This document shows, in pieces, positions 1 through 4,294 of a DNA stretch of 5,743 bases. How positions within the stretch are numbered: position 1 is the stretch's first letter; the number at the start of each line of letters is the position of its first letter. The DNA comes from an uncultured Porphyromonadaceae bacterium. GTDB taxonomy: Bacteria > Bacteroidota > Bacteroidia > Bacteroidales > Muribaculaceae. The position numbers were made by a program, and so were the translations under genes. Below the pieces are notes generated by a model, which saw nothing but the letters and a program-made list of their open reading frames with translations, did no database searches and was not told the origin of the DNA. Location of the stretch: positions 1 through 5,743 of the forward strand of contig CAMWZB010000074.1 of NCBI GenBank assembly GCA_947178655.1. Direction: 5' to 3'.

Positions 1-22
1 GACCCATAATTTTAGGATTCAT
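1..22 (-). CDS. Possible start of a leftward gene, truncated by the window edge
   Basis: An ATG on the minus strand at 22-20 opens a frame that stays open to the edge (M-N-P-K-I-M-G). It lies 33 nt downstream of a promoter-like TAATTTTG (63-56). The protease gene to the right has a similar layout, with its ATG 31 nt after an identical element. That similarity is the only support, and seven codons cannot identify a product. The alternative is that the edge carries the end of a rightward gene: one plus frame reads open from base 3 to a TAG at 51-53. The two readings cannot be separated without the flanking sequence. Confidence 0.25.
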
Positions 23-55
23 AGAGGTAGTGGATTTTAAGGTTCGTTTATAGTG

Positions 56-89
56 CAAAATTACTACGCAGGACTGCACACGGTGCAAT
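56..89 (-). promoter_or_regulatory. Candidate Bacteroidota-type promoter reading left
   Basis: The minus strand carries TAATTTTG at 63-56, an exact match to the Bacteroidota -7 consensus TAnnTTTG. The best -33 candidate is ATTG at 89-86, giving a spacer of 22, slightly longer than the usual 19-21. The -7 core and its downstream bases (TAATTTTGCACTA, 63-51) recur exactly at the protease promoter (999-987), which argues for real function. The element sits inside or against the palindrome at 61-101. Confidence 0.4.
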
Positions 90-101
90 CCTGCGTAGTA
101 A
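61..101. repeat. Near-perfect 41-bp palindrome (13 + 5 bp stem)
   Basis: TTACTACGCAGGA (61-73) is the exact reverse complement of 89-101. Inside it TGCAC (75-79) pairs with GTGCA (83-87), leaving one C/A mismatch (74/88) and a three-base ACG tip. On the plus strand it is followed by an A-rich stretch with no T-run. On the minus strand it is followed by TTTTGC, a weak terminator tail. The palindrome covers the -33 to -7 region of the candidate leftward promoter, so it could be an operator dyad, a terminator, or both. The pairing is seen directly; the function is inference. Confidence 0.85.
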
Positions 102-122
102 AAGAAGTCTAAAAATAATTCA

Positions 123-153
123 AAAAGGCTGAAAATCAGATTTTCGCCCTTTT
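123..153 (-). terminator. Likely intrinsic terminator of the M48 protease gene
   Basis: Read on the minus strand, this hairpin starts 24 nt after the protease TGA. AAAA and GGC on one arm pair with GCC and TTTT on the other, and GAAAAT pairs with ATTTTC around a three-base loop. There is a one-base bulge on each arm. The stem ends in CCTTTTTG and is followed by an ATTATTTTTAG tract, which suits an intrinsic terminator. The stem is A/T-rich apart from its short GC segment, so strength is uncertain. Confidence 0.55.
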
Positions 154-177
154 GATGTCAGAAATTCGTCCCTTGTA

Positions 178-960
178 TCATTCAGGCCGGGCGATGCCGT
201 CTTTCTCGGCGCGCTGCTGTATGTGTTTGATGCGAGCCTGGGTCTCGGGGTGTGATGAGAACATCTTCTCCACGTAAGAAGAGCTGCCGGACTCTCCCGC
301 GGAGAGCTTCTCGAAGGCCATGGCCATTCCCCAGGGGTTTTTGCCGTTGGCTTTGAGGAAGTCGTAGCCATAGTCGTCAGCTTCGGTTTCCTGCTTCTGT
401 GAGTACTTGGCGTTGATGAGCGATTCGCCGAGCTGACCGAGCTGTGATTCGGTGAGGGCGGCAGCCTTTCCGCCGGTCGATGCTATGGCGTCTTTGAGGG
501 CTCCGGTCATGAGGGATGTCTTGAACGCGTTTTTGGAGTGACGCTTGGCAACGTGGCCGATTTCGTGTCCGATGACGCCGAGGAGCTCGTCGTCTGACAT
601 GATGTCCATCAGTGCGGCAAATACACGGACGCTGCCGTCGGGACACGCGAAAGCGTTGACGTCGATGACGTTATATACTTTGAAATTCAGGGGTATGCCG
701 TCGACTTCCGTGATACCTTCAGTGAGGCGACGCACGCGCTGTGTATAGGGGTCGTCTTCGGGGAGAACGGGGTTGTGAGTGTCCATCCATTCGACAGATT
801 CCTTGACGTATTCTGCCATCTGTTTGTCGGTGAGGGTCAATGCTTTGACGCCTTTGGCTCCGGCGCTGACAAGTTTGCCGACTTTGAGCTGTGCTGCGGC
901 TGTTTCGCATATGCCGCAGCAGAGGAGGATGATGAGGGCTTTTGCTATAAAGTGACGCAT
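178..960 (-). CDS. Secreted M48-family zinc metalloprotease
   Basis: This 260-residue protein is a complete M48-type peptidase. Residues 1-23 form a signal peptide: a basic start, a hydrophobic run, then Ala-Ala-Ala before Gln24, a good signal peptidase I site. Cysteines lie at 14, 15 and 18, but none has the Ala/Gly/Ser at -1 of a lipobox, so a soluble or peripheral periplasmic enzyme is more likely than a lipoprotein. The zinc site is H132-E-I-G-H136, with E191 of the ExxxD segment (E191-D195) as the likely third ligand. Also typical are N-A-F-A (102-105) and the S-H-P segment (236-238) followed by R243-I244. Length matches the compact E. coli LoiP/YcaL type, with no TPR domain such as BepA has. 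Family members degrade misfolded envelope or outer-membrane proteins; the substrate here is unknown. The gene is monocistronic, with its own promoter and terminator, and divergent from the gene at 1108. Confidence 0.93.
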   Translation of the reverse strand: MRHFIAKALIILLCCGICETAAAQLKVGKLVSAGAKGVKALTLTDKQMAEYVKESVEWMDTHNPVLPEDDPYTQRVRRLTEGITEVDGIPLNFKVYNVIDVNAFACPDGSVRVFAALMDIMSDDELLGVIGHEIGHVAKRHSKNAFKTSLMTGALKDAIASTGGKAAALTESQLGQLGESLINAKYSQKQETEADDYGYDFLKANGKNPWGMAMAFEKLSAGESGSSSYVEKMFSSHPETQARIKHIQQRAEKDGIARPE

Positions 961-991
961 GTTGATTGATGATTATTGAAGTAATGTAGTG

Positions 992-1022
992 CAAAATTAT
1001 GTAATTCCTGCTAAATAGCAAA
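992..1022 (-). promoter_or_regulatory. Promoter of the M48 protease gene (TTTG-N19-TAATTTTG)
   Basis: The minus strand has TTTG at 1022-1019, a 19-nt spacer, and TAATTTTG at 999-992. This matches the Bacteroidota primary sigma consensus (TTTG, 19-21, TAnnTTTG) at every defined position. The predicted transcript start is near 985, giving a leader of about 25 nt to the ATG at 960. No Shine-Dalgarno sequence precedes that ATG. A short inverted repeat (CCTGCT 1007-1012 with AGCAGG 1029-1034) surrounds the -33 element and might be an operator. Confidence 0.75.
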
Positions 1023-1084
1023 ATATTGAGCAGGCATAATGCGAGTTTTGTGAAGTGAAGTGGGGTTAAGCCGAAGAAAATGCG

Positions 1085-1092
1085 TACATTTG
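1085..1092 (+). promoter_or_regulatory. Candidate -7 element for the flippase-like gene
   Basis: TACATTTG matches the Bacteroidota TAnnTTTG -7 consensus exactly and is followed by CAGA, a common context. No good -33 TTTG lies at the expected distance: the region near 1061-1066 reads TGGGGT, and the nearest TTTG (1047-1050) is 34 nt upstream. Transcription would begin near 1097-1099. That leaves only about 10 nt before the ATG at 1108, or about 22 nt before the in-frame ATG at 1120. It probably drives at least the first two rightward genes. Confidence 0.5.
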
Positions 1093-1107
1093 CAGATTGA
1101 TTTATAG

Positions 1108-2145
1108 ATGATAGACCAAATGACAGGACAGAAGCATGATTCGAGTTTGGTGCGCAAGCTCTTGAAATACGTTATTCCTCTGATAATCAGCGTCGGACTG
1201 TGCTGGTTGCTCTTTACAGGAATCAATTTCGACGAGATGCTTCATATCATCCGGTCGGAGTGTGACTTCAGGTGGATTCTCCTGATGTGGGCTGTTACTG
1301 TGCTTTCGCACGTATTCCGGGCCATGAGATGGCGTATTCAGCTGGATGCTCTCGGTGTCCGCGCTCCGCTTTATGTTCTGGTGTACAGTATCTTCGGTAC
1401 GTACGCGGTGAATCTTGTCTTTCCGCGTCTCGGCGAGGTCTGGCGTACGGGCTATGTCGCTCAGCGAGAGGATGCGAAGTTCACGACTGTGTTCGGGTCG
1501 ATGGTAGCCGACCGTCTGTCGGATACTGTCACTGTGCTGCTGCTCACTGCAGTCACGTTCATGCTTGCGTCCGGGACGCTGCTTGATTTCCTTCGGGAAA
1601 ATGCCGGCAGCTATGAGGGCATAGTGTCGGCGGTAACTTCTCCGGGGGTATGGTCGGGCGTGCTGCTTGTGGTGGTGCTGCTTGTGGCGGTATTCAGAAA
1701 AAGCGGAGGAAAAGCCGGCGCCAAAGTGCGGGACGCTCTCCGGAACTTTTGGTCGGGATTTGCCGTTGTACTGCATATGCCGGGTACGGGGCGGTGGCTT
1801 CTGCTGACGGTGGCTATATGGGGCTGCTATTTCATGCAGCTGTTCGTGGCGTTCTACGCATTTCCGTTCACGGCCGAGCTGATACATGAGCATACTGCGC
1901 TTGCCGTGCTTGTGACGTTCGTGCTGTCGAGTATCTCGATGGGTGTTCCGTCGAACGGCGGCATCGGTCCGTGGCAGTGGGCGGTGATTTTCGCACTGGG
2001 CATCTACGGAGTGGACAAGGCGCACGCCGGCGCGTTCGCCAATCTGGTGATGGGCTGCAATACGCTCATCCTGATTGTCCTTGGCATAGTCACATTTGTC
2101 GGCATAGCTCTTGACAAGCGTAAAAATATACAGAAACAAAACTAA
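1108..2145 (+). CDS. Flippase-like integral membrane protein, LPG synthase TM domain / UPF0104 family
   Basis: This 345-residue polytopic protein has about eight to nine hydrophobic segments (roughly 21-37, 56-70, 86-103, 141-157, 180-197, 229-250, 264-280, 289-301, 311-335). The family signature is clear: N102-x3-P106-R107-x-G109-E110-x2-R113, then D135-R136-x2-D139, and P281-x-N283-G-G-I-G287 near the C-terminus. This is the membrane domain that in MprF flips lysyl-phosphatidylglycerol. The cytosolic aminoacyl-transferase domain of MprF is absent, so lysine transfer is not expected. Stand-alone members are proposed to move lipids or lipid-linked sugars, but most are uncharacterised. The start at 1108 or the in-frame ATG at 1120 (341 residues) are both possible; neither has a Shine-Dalgarno sequence. 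The next gene follows after 19 nt, indicating an operon. The family is secure and the substrate unknown. Confidence 0.88.
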   Translation: MIDQMTGQKHDSSLVRKLLKYVIPLIISVGLCWLLFTGINFDEMLHIIRSECDFRWILLMWAVTVLSHVFRAMRWRIQLDALGVRAPLYVLVYSIFGTYAVNLVFPRLGEVWRTGYVAQREDAKFTTVFGSMVADRLSDTVTVLLLTAVTFMLASGTLLDFLRENAGSYEGIVSAVTSPGVWSGVLLVVVLLVAVFRKSGGKAGAKVRDALRNFWSGFAVVLHMPGTGRWLLLTVAIWGCYFMQLFVAFYAFPFTAELIHEHTALAVLVTFVLSSISMGVPSNGGIGPWQWAVIFALGIYGVDKAHAGAFANLVMGCNTLILIVLGIVTFVGIALDKRKNIQKQN

Positions 2146-2164
2146 AAAAACACATACGAAAGAA

Positions 2165-3361
2165 ATGGCAAAAGTTATCATCATCGGCGCAGGTGGCGTG
2201 GGAACAGTGGTTGCCCACAAGTGCGCCCAACATCCGGAAGTGTTCTCCGAGATAGTAATCGCATCGCGCACGCGGTCGAAGTGTGACGCCGTGGCCAAGG
2301 CCATCGGCAAGCCTAACGTGAGCACCGACACTGTCGATGCCGACAGCGTGGAGCAGTTGTGCGAACTCTTCCGTCGCCACAAGCCCGAACTTGTCATCAA
2401 CGTGGCTCTTCCGTATCAGGACCTCACCATCATGGATGCCTGTCTCGAATGTGGCGTGAACTACCTCGACACTGCCAACTATGAACCCAAGGACGAGGCA
2501 CACTTCGAGTACTCATGGCAGTGGGCCTACCGCGAGCGCTTCGAGCAGGCCGGTCTGACGGCCATTCTGGGCTGCGGCTTCGACCCGGGTGTGTCAGGCG
2601 TGTTCACAGCCTATGCCGCCAAGCATTATTTCTCGGCCATGGAGACCCTCGACATCGTGGACTGCAATGCAGGCAATCACGGCAAGGCGTTCGCCACGAA
2701 CTTCAATCCGGAAATCAATATCCGCGAAATCACTCAGAAGGGACGCTACTGGAGCGACGGCGAATGGGTGGTGACCGGACCTCTGGAAATCCACCAGCCC
2801 CTGACCTATCCCAACATCGGTCCGCGAGAGAGCTATCTCATGTATCACGAGGAACTTGAGTCGCTCGTCCAGAATTTCCCCACCATCAAGCGCGCGCGCT
2901 TCTGGATGACTTTCGGCCAGGAATATCTGACGCATCTGCGAGTGATACAGAACATCGGCATGGCGCGAATCGACGAAATAGAATACAATGGTACGAAGAT
3001 TGTGCCTCTGCAGTTCCTCAAGGCAGTGCTGCCTAATCCTCAGGACCTCGGCGAGAACTATCACGGCGAGACTTCTATAGGCTGCCGCATATCCGGCAAG
3101 GACAAGGAAGGCAAGCCTCTGACATATTATATCTACAATAACTGCTCGCACGAAGCGGCATACAAGGAGACCGGCATGCAGGCTGTGAGCTACACTACCG
3201 GTGTGCCTGCTATGTGCGGTGCCATGATGTTCCTGACGGGCAAGTGGAATCTCAAAGGTGTGCACAATGTAGAGGAATTCGATCCGGATCCTTTCCTGGC
3301 AGCCATCGCCGAGAATGGTCTTCCCTGGCATGAAGTGCTGAACGGCGACCTCGAACTCTAA
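2165..3361 (+). CDS. Carboxynorspermidine/carboxyspermidine dehydrogenase (saccharopine dehydrogenase family)
   Basis: This 398-residue protein has a dinucleotide-binding Rossmann start, V-I-I-I-G8-A-G10-G-V-G13, and the family motif C137-G-F-D-P-G142, which separates it from fungal-type lysine-forming enzymes. Length and ending match Bacteroidota carboxynorspermidine synthases (EC 1.5.1.43). The known reaction condenses aspartate semialdehyde with 1,3-diaminopropane or putrescine and reduces the Schiff base with NADPH. The product is then decarboxylated by NspC to norspermidine or spermidine. In gut Bacteroides-type organisms this is the spermidine route, so carboxyspermidine is the likely product. 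NspC is not in the window. The ATG at 2165 is preferred: the frame extends back to a TTG at 2111, but that would overlap the upstream gene and put 18 non-family residues before the Rossmann strand. An A-rich leader (2146-2164) precedes the ATG, as is usual for translation starts here. The protein is cytosolic. Confidence 0.9.
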   Translation: MAKVIIIGAGGVGTVVAHKCAQHPEVFSEIVIASRTRSKCDAVAKAIGKPNVSTDTVDADSVEQLCELFRRHKPELVINVALPYQDLTIMDACLECGVNYLDTANYEPKDEAHFEYSWQWAYRERFEQAGLTAILGCGFDPGVSGVFTAYAAKHYFSAMETLDIVDCNAGNHGKAFATNFNPEINIREITQKGRYWSDGEWVVTGPLEIHQPLTYPNIGPRESYLMYHEELESLVQNFPTIKRARFWMTFGQEYLTHLRVIQNIGMARIDEIEYNGTKIVPLQFLKAVLPNPQDLGENYHGETSIGCRISGKDKEGKPLTYYIYNNCSHEAAYKETGMQAVSYTTGVPAMCGAMMFLTGKWNLKGVHNVEEFDPDPFLAAIAENGLPWHEVLNGDLEL

Positions 3362-3373
3362 ACGCCCTTCGGG

Positions 3374-3440
3374 CCCCGGCAGTCTGCATCATGGCGTGGC
3401 ATCCCGCAGTCATGATGCAGCTGCCCGGCGACCCCGGCAG
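3374..3440 (+). repeat. 9-bp direct repeats flanking a hairpin
   Basis: CCCCGGCAG occurs at 3374-3382 and again at 3432-3440, 49 bp apart. Each copy ends in GGCAG, and both can pair with the single CTGCC at 3421-3425. The repeats therefore supply the two rival arms of the alternative hairpins in this gap. A 9-bp repeat could also be a target-site duplication, but no transposon ends are visible, and the first copy is itself part of the stem. Confidence 0.6.
3378..3425 (+). promoter_or_regulatory. Strong bulged hairpin in the gap before the glycosyltransferase
   Basis: GGCAG (3378-3382) pairs with CTGCC (3421-3425). After a single bulged T at 3383, CTGCATCATGGC (3384-3395) pairs with 3409-3420, with one G-T wobble. 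This gives 17 bp around a 13-nt loop. A small GCCC-TTC-GGGC hairpin (3364-3374) precedes it, right after the upstream stop codon. No T-run follows, so it is not a classic intrinsic terminator. An attenuator, an RNA-processing or stabilising structure, or a protein site are all possible. Structure is seen directly; role is inferred. Confidence 0.6.
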
Positions 3441-3442
3441 CT
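3419..3442 (+). promoter_or_regulatory. Second hairpin, mutually exclusive with the first
   Basis: AGCTGCC (3419-3425) pairs with GGCAGCT (3436-3442), and a GG/CC pair forms further in after one mismatch. Bases 3419-3425 are also the closing arm of the larger hairpin at 3378-3425, so the two cannot fully form together. The structure ends 36 nt before the preferred glycosyltransferase start at 3479. Confidence 0.45.
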
Positions 3443-3478
3443 ATGTCCATTGCGTTATTGGTTAAGACCGAGAATACC

Positions 3479-4234
3479 ATGACTTTCATCAGTGCTACTG
3501 TAATAACATACAATGAGGAGGCCAATATAGAGCGATGCCTGAATTCGCTCATAGGAGTGGCTGACGAGATTATCGTGGTCGACTCACTTTCGTCCGACAG
3601 TACGGTAGAAATCTGCCGCCGGTACGGGTGCAAGGTGAGCGAGAGAGCTTTTACGGGCTATGGGTCGCAGCGCCAGTATGCCGTAGGTCTCGCGCACGGA
3701 CGCTATGTGCTGTCCATCGATGCCGACGAGGTACTCGGCGACGAACTCCGACGGAGCATCATGAAGCTGAAAGAGAAGGGCTTCGATCATCGTATGTACC
3801 GCTTCAGCATAGTGAATTATGTGTGCGGCCGTCCCATGCTCAGGAGTGGCATGCAGCCTTATCAGGAAATCCGGCTTTTCGATCGCCGCTATGCGGCATG
3901 GAATCTGCATGATGTGGGCGAACGTCTGACGTATCCGGGCGAGGTCGAGCCACAGCCTATAGCAGGCGAACTGCTGCACTATCGTTGCTCCGACTATGAC
4001 GAGCTTGACCACAAGGAACTGCGTCATGCCGAAATCCGCGGCCGACTGATGGCAGCCGCCGGCATCAGAGCGTCGCGCCCGATGAGCTGGCTTCGAGCCG
4101 CCTCGTCATGGCTGAGGTGCGCTCTGCGCGACGGCGCTATACTTGACGGTGAGGCAGGGCGGCGCATCGCCCGGGCGAAATTCATGTCGACGTATGTGGC
4201 CTACAGGACTGCGACCAAGCTGAGCGACAAATGA
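3479..4234 (+). CDS. Family 2 glycosyltransferase, LPS-core WaaE-like
   Basis: This 251-residue cytosolic-face enzyme has a GT-A fold N-terminus. The nucleotide-binding strand is T7-V-I-T-Y-N-E-E, followed by I-I-V-V-D35 and the metal-binding D81-A-D83-E. The segment R56-A-F-T-G-Y-G-S-Q-R, then W-N-L-H-D-V-G-E-R-L (141-150), matches the compact WaaE/KdtX-like LPS-core transferases. Relatives transfer a sugar, glucose in characterised cases, onto the heptose or Kdo region of lipid A-core; donor and acceptor here are unknown. Where many relatives read QRN, this one reads Q-R-Q (64-66). The start at 3479 is chosen because the fold begins at once; an in-frame ATG at 3443 would add 12 residues of no recognisable role. 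The 117-nt upstream gap holds competing hairpins but no convincing promoter. The nearby flippase-like gene is compatible with an envelope role but does not prove a link. Confidence 0.88.
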   Translation: MTFISATVITYNEEANIERCLNSLIGVADEIIVVDSLSSDSTVEICRRYGCKVSERAFTGYGSQRQYAVGLAHGRYVLSIDADEVLGDELRRSIMKLKEKGFDHRMYRFSIVNYVCGRPMLRSGMQPYQEIRLFDRRYAAWNLHDVGERLTYPGEVEPQPIAGELLHYRCSDYDELDHKELRHAEIRGRLMAAAGIRASRPMSWLRAASSWLRCALRDGAILDGEAGRRIARAKFMSTYVAYRTATKLSDK

Positions 4235-4294
4235 AGCCTGCGTCCGGGCAATCAATTAATAATTCGTCACATATATAAAATTTCTTCCAAAGTC

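Noticed and set aside
1046..1092. TTTTG at 1046-1050 as the -33 partner of TACATTTG
   Set aside because: The gap to the -7 element is 34 nt, well beyond the usual 19-21.
2111..2164. Extension of the dehydrogenase back to a TTG start
   Set aside because: It would overlap the end of the membrane protein gene, and the added residues are Lys/Thr-rich read-through of the A-rich leader. The Rossmann strand begins right after the ATG at 2165.
1102..2400. Long minus-strand open frame of 432 codons opposite the flippase-like and dehydrogenase genes
   Set aside because: It spans two well-supported plus-strand genes and their gap. Its translation is rich in Arg, His and Gln with no family motif, as expected of an antisense shadow.
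2594..3331. Minus-strand open frame of 245 codons opposite the dehydrogenase
   Set aside because: It is wholly inside a gene with clear Rossmann and CGFDPG motifs. It has no promoter and no recognisable product.
3374..3440. Small inserted element (MITE-like) with 9-bp target duplication
   Set aside because: The first repeat copy is part of the hairpin stem rather than outside it, there are no transposon-type ends, and the span is under 70 bp.
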